Below, piece by piece: positions 31,690 through 39,501 of a stretch of 64,000 bases of DNA (its first letter is position 1; each line of letters starts with the position of its first letter). The notes under the pieces were generated by a model that was not told where the DNA came from, ran no database searches, and was given only the letters and a program-made list of their open reading frames with translations. The stretch is taken from NCBI RefSeq assembly GCF_000238595.1, contig NZ_AGTS01000047.1, positions 1-64,000 on the forward strand, in the 5' to 3' direction. Source of the DNA: Acidovorax sp. NO-1. GTDB lineage: Bacteria > Pseudomonadota > Gammaproteobacteria > Burkholderiales > Burkholderiaceae_C. Position numbers and translations under genes: made by a program.

Positions 31690-31706
31690 TGCCCCTCGCG
31701 GGGGCA
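31690..31706 (+). terminator. GC-rich hairpin with T-tract on the plus strand
   Basis: TGCCCC-TCGC-GGGGGCA followed by ACTTTTT on the plus strand. No plus-strand gene precedes it, so it may simply insulate the gap between the RlmI-like gene and the COG0523 gene. Confidence 0.35.
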
Positions 31707-31755
31707 ACTTTTTCAGTGTACCGAGGCTGTCAAGCCCTTGCCGGAGCCGGCGGGT

Positions 31756-32991
31756 TCACCCTTTGCGCATCACCACCAGCCCCTTGAGGTACTCGCCCTC
31801 CGGAAACTCCAGCGTCATCGGGTGGTCGGGCGCGCCGCCCAGGCGCTCCAGGATGTAGCCGTCCACCCCGGCATCCGCGCCGGCCGAGGCCACGATCTTG
31901 TGGAACAGGTCGGCACTGATGCCGCCCGAGCAAGAGAAGGTGAACAGCACGCCACCGGGTGACAGCAACTGCAGCGCCAGCCGGTTGATGTCCTTGTACG
32001 CCCGGGCTGCACGGTCGGCGTGCGCTGCAGTGGGCGCAAACTTCGGCGGGTCCAGGATGATGGCGTCAAAGCGCTGGCCCTCCTTGAGGAACTGGCGCAG
32101 CGACGCATTCACGTCAGCGTCGAGGAACGTGGCCCGGTTCGGATCGAAGCCGTTGAGCGCCACATGGGCGCGGGCGCGCTCCAGGGCCGGGCCCGAGGAA
32201 TCGATGGACGTCACATGCCCATCGGCCACGGTGCCCGCCGCACGCATGCCGGCCAGCGCCGCCACGCTGAAACCACCGGTGTAGCAAAAGCAGTTGAGCA
32301 CGTGCTTGAAGCCCAGGCGCTGGGTGTAGTCGGCAAACCGCTTGCGGCTGTCGCGCTGGTCTAAATAGAAGCCGGTCTTGTGGCCCTCGGCGATGTTCAG
32401 CGTCAGGTGCCACTGGTGCTCACGGAGGGCGAGTTCGAGCGGCGGCCCCTCACCATCGCCTGCCGCCCCCGTGGGCCCGCCGCGCAGCCAGCCGGTGGCG
32501 GGCGGGAGGCCTTCGAGGGTGCGCACGCTGGCGTCCGAGCGTTCATACAGCTTAGTCAGACCCGTCTCGCGCAACAGGGCGTCGGCAATCACATCCTTCC
32601 AGCGCTCGGTACCCGCGCTGGTGAACTGAGCCACCAGCGTGTCGCCATAGCGGTCCACGATGAGCCCCGGCAGGCCGTCGGATTCACCGTGCACCAGGCG
32701 CACGCCGTCGCTTTGTACGTCAAAACGGGCTCTGGCGATGATGGAGCGGGCGCAAGCAGCTATGAAAAACGGAGCATCAATGCGCTGCGCCTCGTCAAAG
32801 CTCCACACCCGTGCGCGGATGCGCGAGCTGGGGCTGTACGCAGCCCAGGCGAGAAACTGGCCCTCGTGCGACTCCACGCGCACGGTCTCGCCGCTGTCGC
32901 CCCCGCCCTTGGCGATGGCCGATTCAAAGATCCAGGGGTGGCGGCGCAAGAGCGAGCGCTCTTTACCGGGGCGAAGGCGAACGGTTTTCAT
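31756..32991 (-). CDS. Class I SAM-dependent rRNA m5C methyltransferase, RlmI-like
   Basis: Probable 23S rRNA cytosine-5 methyltransferase (RlmI family). The 411 residues begin with a PUA domain (RLRPGKERSLLRRHPWIF), then RLVHGESDGLPGLIVDRYGD, the SAM fold (NCFCYTGGFSVAAL), the motif LDPPKFAP and the FSCSG cysteine motif. Residues about 72-90 (IAACARSIIARARFDV) come from a family 1 repeat. There is an insertion rich in Gly/Pro around residue 175. Assignment to RlmI itself is likely but not certain. Confidence 0.88.
   Translation of the reverse strand: MKTVRLRPGKERSLLRRHPWIFESAIAKGGGDSGETVRVESHEGQFLAWAAYSPSSRIRARVWSFDEAQRIDAPFFIAACARSIIARARFDVQSDGVRLVHGESDGLPGLIVDRYGDTLVAQFTSAGTERWKDVIADALLRETGLTKLYERSDASVRTLEGLPPATGWLRGGPTGAAGDGEGPPLELALREHQWHLTLNIAEGHKTGFYLDQRDSRKRFADYTQRLGFKHVLNCFCYTGGFSVAALAGMRAAGTVADGHVTSIDSSGPALERARAHVALNGFDPNRATFLDADVNASLRQFLKEGQRFDAIILDPPKFAPTAAHADRAARAYKDINRLALQLLSPGGVLFTFSCSGGISADLFHKIVASAGADAGVDGYILERLGGAPDHPMTLEFPEGEYLKGLVVMRKG
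32720..32775 (-). repeat. Family 1 dispersed repeat inside the RlmI-like gene
   Basis: Minus strand: CTCCGTTTTTCATAGCTGCT, TGCGCCCGCTCCATCATCGC, CAGAGCCCGTTTTGACGTAC. In frame with the gene. Confidence 0.5.
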
Positions 32992-33037
32992 GGGCCCGAT
33001 TGTCGCGCGGCCGCTGCCCCGTCACCTCGCACGCCCC

Positions 33038-33121
33038 GTACAAGGGCACCCACGGAGCCGGCTTCGCCGGGCCATCGGGTGCGTCCCCCTGGGGGAAAGC
33101 GGCGCAGCCGTTTAAGGGGGC
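33038..33121 (-). repeat. Family 2 post-stop structured element after xerC
   Basis: Minus strand begins CCCCCTTAAACGGC, in which the TAA is the xerC stop, then CCCCCAGGGGGACG, then GCACCCG...CCGGC-GAA-GCCGG...GTGGGTGC. Confidence 0.75.
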
Positions 33122-34089
33122 TTACGTTTTGCACGCGGATGCGCCGCGTCATACACCTTGGCCAGGTGCTGAAAATCAAGCCGCGTGTAGACCTGCGTGG
33201 TCGTGATGTTGGCGTGGCCCAGCAGTTCCTGCACCGCACGCAGGTCGCCGCTGCTTTGCAGCAGGTGACTGGCAAATGAGTGGCGCAGCATGTGCGGGTG
33301 CACCGGCGTGGTCAGCCCCGCCTGCTGGCTGCGCTGGCGCAGGCGCAGCCAGATCGACTGCGCAGTCAGCCGCTTGCCGCGCTGACCGACGAACAGTGCC
33401 GTGTCAAGCCGCGCTGATCCTTCACCGCCGAAGGGGGTGGCTCGCAGCTGCAGCCAGGCCTGCAGCGCTGCGGTGGCCGCGCGGCCCACGGGCACGCTGC
33501 GGCGCTTGCTGCCCTTGCCGAACACATGGGCTTCGCCCGCTTGCAGATCGACCCAGCCCCGGCCCTGGCGCTGGGTGTCGGCGTTGGGAACGGCATCGAG
33601 CCCGGCAAGTTCGCCCACGCGCAGGCCGCATCCGTACAGCAGCTCCACCATGGCCGCATCGCGCGCCTCCAGCCAGGGGTCGGCGCCGGTGTTGTCGAAC
33701 TCGGCCAGGCGCACGGCGTCGTCCACGCCCAGTGCCTTGGGTAGCGGCTTGGGCGCCCTTGGGGCGCGCACATCCTGCACCGGGTTGTGCGGAATCAGCC
33801 CCTGCCGACCCGCCCAGATGAAAAACCCGCGCCAGCCCGAGAGGATGAGCGCAATGCCCCGCCCGCTGCGCCCGCCGCTGTGCATTTGCGCCACGAAGCG
33901 GCGGATGTGTGCCGTCTGCAACTGCAGTAGCGGCACGTGCACACCGGCCGCAAACTGCGCCAGCTTTTCGAGGTCCAGGGTGTAGAGCGTGAGCGTGCGT
34001 GCGGCCAGCCGCTTTTCGACGCGCACGTGCTCCAGGTAACGCAGGACATGGGGGTCAAGCGGGGTGGGCGTGGTGGGCGTATCAGGCAT
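33112..34089 (-). CDS. xerC: Tyrosine recombinase XerC
   Basis: Site-specific recombinase that resolves chromosome dimers at dif with XerD. The 325 residues have the N-terminal SAM-like domain and the catalytic set R157 (CGLRVGEL), K192 (GKGSKRR), H266 and R269 (HPHMLRHSF), H292 (LGHANI) and Y301 (VYTRLD). It is the last gene of dapF-DUF484-xerC. Its final codons and stop lie inside a family 2 element. Confidence 0.95.
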   Translation of the reverse strand: MPDTPTTPTPLDPHVLRYLEHVRVEKRLAARTLTLYTLDLEKLAQFAAGVHVPLLQLQTAHIRRFVAQMHSGGRSGRGIALILSGWRGFFIWAGRQGLIPHNPVQDVRAPRAPKPLPKALGVDDAVRLAEFDNTGADPWLEARDAAMVELLYGCGLRVGELAGLDAVPNADTQRQGRGWVDLQAGEAHVFGKGSKRRSVPVGRAATAALQAWLQLRATPFGGEGSARLDTALFVGQRGKRLTAQSIWLRLRQRSQQAGLTTPVHPHMLRHSFASHLLQSSGDLRAVQELLGHANITTTQVYTRLDFQHLAKVYDAAHPRAKRKPP

Positions 34090-34134
34090 TGGGGCCGTGG
34101 CTGAGACGCCGCTGGGGCTGTGGTGGCGCGCGGG

Positions 34135-34824
34135 CTACTTCAGCCGCAGCAGTGCGGCGCTGGCCAGCTCCGCCATGCGCGACAGGAAGTCCGTCCCCAT
34201 CGTGGCGTCAAAACGCTGGGGGTCTTGCGAACCCAGCACCAGCAGGCCAAACGCAGGCGTGGCGCTGTCGATGGCGCCTTCGCGCAGCGGCAGCAGGGCC
34301 AGTGACTGGGCGGGCTCACCAGCCTCGCTGGCCAGCCAAGCGGCGGGTTCGAACCCCAGGTTGGGCCCGCAGAAAGGCATGGTCAGCGACGAGGCAAAGG
34401 CACGGGCGTCTTCGCTGGCGCCCTGCGTGAAGTCGGCGTCGATGTACGGCGCAGCCACCTCCCACACGCGCACGGCCGCCTGGGGCACGTCGAACAGGGT
34501 GCGCACGCCATCGACCACAGCCTGGGGCAGGTCGAAAGGGTCGCGCACCTGCAGCAGGCTGCCGGTCCACTGGTGCACCTTGTGGGCAATGGCGGCGTTT
34601 TCGCTGCTGTTGCGCACCATCTCCATGATGCGGTGCTCCAGGCCCTTGATCTTCTCGCGCAGCATCTCGGCCTGGCGCTCCTGCAGGCTCACGGCACGCG
34701 CGCCGTGCGGGCTGGTGATCTGCACGCTGGCCAGCACCTCCGCATGGCGCTCGAAGAAGCCCGGCGTGTTGGTGAGGAACTGGGCGATGTCGTCTTCGGT
34801 GATCGGTGGGATGTGGGACGTCAT
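34135..34824 (-). CDS. DUF484 family protein
   Basis: A 229-residue GAF-like protein of the DUF484 family, typically found between dapF and xerC in proteobacteria. Landmarks are [20 protein letters not shown] at the start, an arginine/glutamate-rich helix ([19 protein letters not shown]) and a C-terminal GAF-like fold. The ATG overlaps the dapF stop (ATGA). Its biochemical role is unknown. Confidence 0.92.
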   Translation of the reverse strand: MTSHIPPITEDDIAQFLTNTPGFFERHAEVLASVQITSPHGARAVSLQERQAEMLREKIKGLEHRIMEMVRNSSENAAIAHKVHQWTGSLLQVRDPFDLPQAVVDGVRTLFDVPQAAVRVWEVAAPYIDADFTQGASEDARAFASSLTMPFCGPNLGFEPAAWLASEAGEPAQSLALLPLREGAIDSATPAFGLLVLGSQDPQRFDATMGTDFLSRMAELASAALLRLK

Positions 34825-35702
34825 AGGAGGGTGTCAGGAATATCGATCTGGCCTTCGAACACCGTGGTGGCCGGGCCGGTCATGAAAACGGAATCGGTGT
34901 CGGCACCGCTCCAGGCAATGGTGAGGCGGCCGCCGCGCGTGTCCACCTGCACCTCGGGGTCGAGCAGGCCCAGGCGGATGCCGCTGACCACGGCGGCGCA
35001 GGCGCCGGTGCCGCAGGCCAGGGTTTCGCCCGTGCCCCGCTCGAACACGCGCAGACGCACGTGGGCGCGGTCCACAATCTGCAGGAAGCCCGCATTCACC
35101 CGCTGCGGAAACCGTGCATGGCGTTCGATGAGGGGGCCGGTTTCCTGCACGGGCGCGGTGTCCACGTTGTCCACCAGCTGCACGGCATGGGGGTTGCCCA
35201 TCGACGCAACCGCTACCAAAACAGTAGCTACTGGCGCTTTACCATCAAGCGCCAGAGGCCATTTTTGCCCTGCACCCTGCGCCACGGGCGTGAGGCCGGT
35301 GGCATCAAAGGGCACCTGGGCAGGCTCGAACTGCGGCCGGCCCATGTCCACCGTGACGCGGCCGTCGGGCGTGAGGCGCGGGGCGATCACGCCACCTTGG
35401 GTCAACACGCGGATGGTGTCCTTGGCAGACAGGCCCTTGTCGTGCACAAAGCGCGCAAAGCAGCGGGCGCCGTTGCCGCACTGCTCCACCTCGCCGCCAT
35501 CGGCGTTGTGGATCACGTATTCGAAGTCGATGCCCTCGGCAGGAGAAGGCCTGACAGTCAGGATCTGGTCTGCGCCCACACCGAAGTGGCGATCTGCCAG
35601 GAAGCGGTACTGGGCCGTGCTCAGCCCCAGGCGGCCCCGGGTTTCGTCGAGCACCACAAAGTCGTTGCCCGCGCCCTGCATTTTGGTGAAGCGAATCTGC
35701 AT
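34821..35702 (-). CDS. dapF: Diaminopimelate epimerase DapF
   Basis: Converts LL- to meso-DAP, which MurE uses. The 293 residues start [15 protein letters not shown] and contain the two catalytic cysteines, in [13 protein letters not shown] and [13 protein letters not shown]. The ATG at 35702 is used; the upstream open frame is antisense to the GST gene. Residues about 145-164 ([16 protein letters not shown]) are encoded by an inverted family 1 repeat. Confidence 0.96.
   Translation of the reverse strand: MQIRFTKMQGAGNDFVVLDETRGRLGLSTAQYRFLADRHFGVGADQILTVRPSPAEGIDFEYVIHNADGGEVEQCGNGARCFARFVHDKGLSAKDTIRVLTQGGVIAPRLTPDGRVTVDMGRPQFEPAQVPFDATGLTPVAQGAGQKWPLALDGKAPVATVLVAVASMGNPHAVQLVDNVDTAPVQETGPLIERHARFPQRVNAGFLQIVDRAHVRLRVFERGTGETLACGTGACAAVVSGIRLGLLDPEVQVDTRGGRLTIAWSGADTDSVFMTGPATTVFEGQIDIPDTLL
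35210..35268 (+). repeat. Family 1 dispersed repeat inside dapF
   Basis: Plus strand: AAAACAGTAGCTACTGGCGC, TTTACCATCAAGCGCCAG, AGGCCATTTTTGCC. It lies antisense to dapF but in frame with it. Confidence 0.75.
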
Positions 35703-35816
35703 CCGCCGGATTATCGTCGCTGGGCCGCCAATGACCTCGGGCAGCGCCACTTGCCTTGGCGCGATAGGCTTGCACCCTTTCGCGCCACACAGGCCGCCAC
35801 CAGCCAGGAGTCTTGA

Positions 35817-36521
35817 ATGTCCGATCTTTCCACCTTTGCCATCACCCGCAAATGGCCCGCCCGGCACCCCGACCGTCTTCAGCTGTACTCGCTGCCCACG
35901 CCCAACGGCGTGAAGGTGTCGATTGCGCTGGAAGAGCTGGGCCTGCCCTACGAGGCCCACCTGGTGAGCTTTGACACCAACGACCAGATGTCGCCCGAGT
36001 TCCTGTCGCTCAACCCCAACAACAAGATCCCCGCCATCCTGGACCCGAACGGCCCCGGCGGCCAGCCCCTGGCGCTGTTCGAATCCGGCGCCATCGTGCT
36101 GTACCTGGCCGATAAAACCGGCCAGCTGATCCCCCAGGATGCCGCTGCGCGCTACGAAACCATCCAGTGGGTGATGTGGCAGATGGGCGGCCTGGGCCCG
36201 ATGTTCGGCCAGCTCGGGTTCTTTCACAAATTTGCGGGCAAGGACTATGAAGACAAGCGCCCGCGCGACCGCTACGTGGCCGAATCCAAACGCCTGCTGG
36301 CCGTGCTGAACCAGCGCCTGGCGGGCCGCCAGTGGGTGATGGGCGACCAGTACACCATCGCAGACATCGCCATCCTGCCGTGGGTGCGCAACCTCATCGG
36401 CTTTTACGGCGCGGGCGACCTGGTGGAGTTTGGCCAGTTCACGCAAGTGCAGCGCGTGCTCGATGCCTTCGTGGCACGCCCGCCCGTGGCGCGGGGCCTG
36501 GCCATCCCGGCGCGGGACTGA
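35817..36521 (+). CDS. Glutathione S-transferase, disulfide-bond reductase type (YfcG/YghU-like)
   Basis: A 234-residue soluble GST. The N-terminal thioredoxin fold has [20 protein letters not shown], with the TPN motif of YfcG/YghU-type enzymes that use glutathione to reduce disulfides, and [16 protein letters not shown] for glutathione binding. The C-terminal helical domain has [22 protein letters not shown] precedes the ATG. It is divergent from dapF with a 114-base gap. Confidence 0.9.
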   Translation: MSDLSTFAITRKWPARHPDRLQLYSLPTPNGVKVSIALEELGLPYEAHLVSFDTNDQMSPEFLSLNPNNKIPAILDPNGPGGQPLALFESGAIVLYLADKTGQLIPQDAAARYETIQWVMWQMGGLGPMFGQLGFFHKFAGKDYEDKRPRDRYVAESKRLLAVLNQRLAGRQWVMGDQYTIADIAILPWVRNLIGFYGAGDLVEFGQFTQVQRVLDAFVARPPVARGLAIPARD

Positions 36522-36545
36522 GAGGCTCGCAGTCTTTCGCCGATG

Positions 36546-37430
36546 TCAGGCGGGCGGCGACACCGTCGCCATGACCCGGACAAACGCGGGCACCACACCC
36601 AGGGCGTCGTCGCGCCGCTGCACGGCATGCACATCGGCCCTGGGCGCCTTGGCACCCAGGGCCTTGAGCACCACGCGGTTGCCAAACAGCACGCCCATCG
36701 AGAGCGGAATCAGCGCCACCCCCAGCCCAGCGGCCACCAGGCTCAACACGGCCGCGAGCTCCACCGTGGTCTGGGCCACCCGGGGCGCAAAACCGGCCTG
36801 CACACAGCACTGCACCATGTACTCGGCGTGGGCGGATGAATCCCGGCGCAGCATCACAAAGCGCTCGCTGCGCAAATCCCGCAGCGCCAGCACCTTGCGC
36901 TTGGCCAGCGCGTGGTCGGGCGGCAAGGCGGCCACCACCGGGTCGGGCCACAGCAAGGTGCTTGCCAGCTGGTCGTCGTTGACCGGTGTGCGGGCGATAC
37001 CCACATCAATGCGCTTGTCGCGCAGGGCGCCAGGCTGCAGCGAAGGCTGCATTTCGTGCAGCACGACATCCACGCCCGGATAGTGCTGCCGGTAGCGCGC
37101 CAGCGCCTGGGGAAACGGCCCGAGAAAATGCGAGCCCGACAACCCCACCTCGATGCGCCCCGCCTGCCCCTGGCCAATGGCCGACACCCGCAGGCGCGCC
37201 GCATCCAGCCGCTCCAGCACGGCCCGCGCGTCCGCCAGATAGGACTGGCCCGCCAGCGTGAGCTCCACCCGGCGGCTGGTGCGCACAAACAGCTGCACGC
37301 CCAGCTCCGCTTCCAGCTGGGCGATCTGCAGGCTCAGCGGGGGCTGCGACACGTGCAGGCGCCGTGCAGCTCGCGTGAAGCTCAGCTCTTCGGCCAGGGC
37401 AATGAAGTAACGCAGATGACGCAGTTCCAT
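36546..37430 (-). CDS. LysR family transcriptional regulator
   Basis: A 294-residue LysR regulator. The N-terminal winged helix is MELRHLRYFIALAEELSF...LHVSQPPLSLQIAQLE, and the C-terminal effector domain follows. It is divergent from the Bug receptor and maleate isomerase genes with 176 bases between. It is therefore the likely regulator of that cassette, with maleate or a related acid as a possible effector (inference). Confidence 0.9.
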   Translation of the reverse strand: MELRHLRYFIALAEELSFTRAARRLHVSQPPLSLQIAQLEAELGVQLFVRTSRRVELTLAGQSYLADARAVLERLDAARLRVSAIGQGQAGRIEVGLSGSHFLGPFPQALARYRQHYPGVDVVLHEMQPSLQPGALRDKRIDVGIARTPVNDDQLASTLLWPDPVVAALPPDHALAKRKVLALRDLRSERFVMLRRDSSAHAEYMVQCCVQAGFAPRVAQTTVELAAVLSLVAAGLGVALIPLSMGVLFGNRVVLKALGAKAPRADVHAVQRRDDALGVVPAFVRVMATVSPPA

Positions 37431-37531
37431 GGGGCGGCAGTCCTTGCGGCAGGGAAAAATTCAGACGGCGGAGGGCCGGGTGCGGCGCCGCGGCCCGTCT
37501 TGGCATCAATACCTGCAAGATATCAATCAAG

Positions 37532-37556
37532 ACCAACAATATATTGGACTATTGGT
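37532..37556. promoter_or_regulatory. Candidate LysR operator
   Basis: Between the divergent regulator and receptor genes lies the perfect palindrome CAATATATTG (37537-37546) nested within ACCAA...TTGGT half-sites (37532-37536 and 37552-37556). This suits a LysR recognition site by symmetry and position, but is not proven. Confidence 0.45.
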
Positions 37557-37606
37557 TCACTTGTTTCCAGAATGGCACCACTACCAACACTTGGCGGAGA
37601 CAAACC

Positions 37607-38569
37607 ATGAAGATCGCACACAGCGTGCTGGCGGCCACCCTCGCGTTATGCGGACTGGCCCATGCGCAGGACAACTACCCCAGCAAGGCCATCACGCTCA
37701 CCGTGCCCAACCCGCCAGGCGGCGTGGTGGACACCTCGGCGCGGCTGCTGAACGAACCGCTCGCACGCATCCTGGGACAACCCGTGGTGATCGACAACAA
37801 GGCCGGGGGCAGCGGCAACGTGGCCTATGGTGCTGTGGCCCGGGCCAAGGCCGACGGCTACAACCTGCTCATCTCGTACTCGGCCTACCATGTGGGCAAC
37901 CCGGCGCTGTCGCCCACCCTGCCCTGGGAGGCCAAGGACTTTGCCCCGGTGGCACTGCTCACCGTGGCCACCAACGTGATTGCTGCGCACCCCTCGGTGC
38001 CGGGCAACAACCTCAAGGAGTTCATTGCCCATCTCAAGGCCAACCCCGGCAAGGTCAACTACGCATCTCAGGGCAACGGCTCGCTCTCGCACATCGGCAC
38101 CGAGATCTTCAAGCAGCAAAGCAGCACCTTCATGACCCATATCCCCTACCGCGGCTCCGGCCCGGCCGTGGGGGATGTGCTGGCAGGGCAGGTGCAGGTG
38201 TTCATCACCACACCGCCCTCCGTGATGCAGCATGTGCTGAACGGCAAGCTCAAGGCCTTTGCCGTGACCAGCGCCAAGCGCCACCCCGGCCTGCCCAACG
38301 TGCCCACGGTGGCCGAGGCCGGCATGCCGGACTTCAAGCTGGAGGCCTGGGTGGGCCTGTTTGCCCCCGCCGCCACACCACCGGCCGTGATTGCCAAACT
38401 GACTGCGGACGTGAAAAAGGCGCTGGAGCTGCCAGAAACCCGCCAGCGCGCCGACGCCGCCGGGATCGAACTGCGCTACCTGCCACCCGAGGCGCTGGGC
38501 GATCTGGTCAAGACAGAAACCGCCTACTGGGCCAAGACTATCAAGGCCGCCGGCATCAAGGCCGACTGA
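37607..38569 (+). CDS. Bug-family tripartite tricarboxylate transporter receptor
   Basis: Periplasmic solute receptor of 320 residues. The signal peptide (MKIAHSVLAATLALCGLAHA) should be cut before QDNYPSKAITL. Family landmarks are NPPGGVVDTSARLL, GQPVVIDNKAGGSGN, GSLSHIG and PYRGSGPAVGDVLAGQV. No TctA/TctB membrane genes lie nearby, as is usual for the many orphan Bug receptors in Burkholderiales. The gene order suggests a C4 dicarboxylate such as maleate as ligand (inference). Confidence 0.9.
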   Translation: MKIAHSVLAATLALCGLAHAQDNYPSKAITLTVPNPPGGVVDTSARLLNEPLARILGQPVVIDNKAGGSGNVAYGAVARAKADGYNLLISYSAYHVGNPALSPTLPWEAKDFAPVALLTVATNVIAAHPSVPGNNLKEFIAHLKANPGKVNYASQGNGSLSHIGTEIFKQQSSTFMTHIPYRGSGPAVGDVLAGQVQVFITTPPSVMQHVLNGKLKAFAVTSAKRHPGLPNVPTVAEAGMPDFKLEAWVGLFAPAATPPAVIAKLTADVKKALELPETRQRADAAGIELRYLPPEALGDLVKTETAYWAKTIKAAGIKAD

Positions 38570-38677
38570 CCCCACGGGCGCCTGCGCGCCCCTCCCCTCC
38601 CCCGTAGCGCCCCGCGCCGTTCCACGCTTGCAACGGTGCCGGCGGCGCCACGCCTTTTTCCTTTCTTGAAGACCACC

Positions 38678-39430
38678 ATGCAACGCAGCTACCGCATCGG
38701 GCAGATCGTGCCCAGCTCCAACACCACGATGGAAACCGAAATCCCCGCCATGCTGCGCGCCCGCGAGCAGGTGCTGCCCGAGCGCTTCAGTTTCCATTCC
38801 AGCCGCATGCGCATGCAAAAAGTCACCAAGGAAGAGCTGGCCGCGATGGACCGCGACTCCGACCGCTGCGCCCTGGAGCTGTCGGACGGCAAGATGGACG
38901 TGATGGGTTACGCCTGCCTGGTGGCCATCATGAGCATGGGCCTGGGCTACCACCGCGCCTCCGAAAAGCGCCTGCACGACATCACGGTGGCCAACGGCAA
39001 GCCCGCGCCCGTGGTGTCGAGTGCTGGCGCCCTGGTGGACGGCCTCAAGGCCATGGGGGCCAAAAAGGTCTCGATCCTCACGCCCTACATGAAGCCGCTG
39101 ACCGGGTTGGTGGCCCAGTACATCGAGCACGAAGGCATCGAGGTGCATGACAGCCTGTCCCTCGAAATCCCCGACAACCTGCAGGTGGGCGCGCAGGACC
39201 CTGCCGCGCCCGCGCAGATCGTGCAGCGGCTGGACACGCGCGGCGTGGACGTGGTGGTCATCTCGGCCTGCGTGCAGATGCCCTCGCTGGCCTCCGTGCA
39301 GGTGGCGCAAGACCAGCTGGGCATCCCCGTCGTGTCTGCGGCGGTTTGCACCACCTGGGCGATGCTCCGGCGCCTGGGCCTTCAAACCCAGGTGCCGAAT
39401 GCCGGGGAGCTGCTGTCGGGCCGATACTGA
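38678..39430 (+). CDS. Maleate cis-trans isomerase
   Basis: Asp/Glu racemase-superfamily enzyme that turns maleate into fumarate, the last step of nicotinate and related ring degradation routes. The 250 residues equal the length of known maleate isomerases. Landmarks are IVPSSNTTMETEIPAM and the two catalytic cysteines, C80 (MGYACLVAIM) and C198 (ISACVQMPS). It lies 108 bases after the Bug receptor. An arylmalonate decarboxylase-like role is a weaker alternative. Confidence 0.85.
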   Translation: MQRSYRIGQIVPSSNTTMETEIPAMLRAREQVLPERFSFHSSRMRMQKVTKEELAAMDRDSDRCALELSDGKMDVMGYACLVAIMSMGLGYHRASEKRLHDITVANGKPAPVVSSAGALVDGLKAMGAKKVSILTPYMKPLTGLVAQYIEHEGIEVHDSLSLEIPDNLQVGAQDPAAPAQIVQRLDTRGVDVVVISACVQMPSLASVQVAQDQLGIPVVSAAVCTTWAMLRRLGLQTQVPNAGELLSGRY

Positions 39431-39501
39431 ACACGGCACGGGGTTGACGGTGCGGCGTGGGGGCAGGCCGCACGCACCGGCGAAAACTCGATAATCGCCC
39501 G

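Noticed and set aside
37646-39439. 597-codon open frame antisense to the Bug receptor and maleate isomerase
   Set aside because: His/Gly/Ala-rich shadow translation typical of high-GC DNA; both genes on the plus strand are clearly real.
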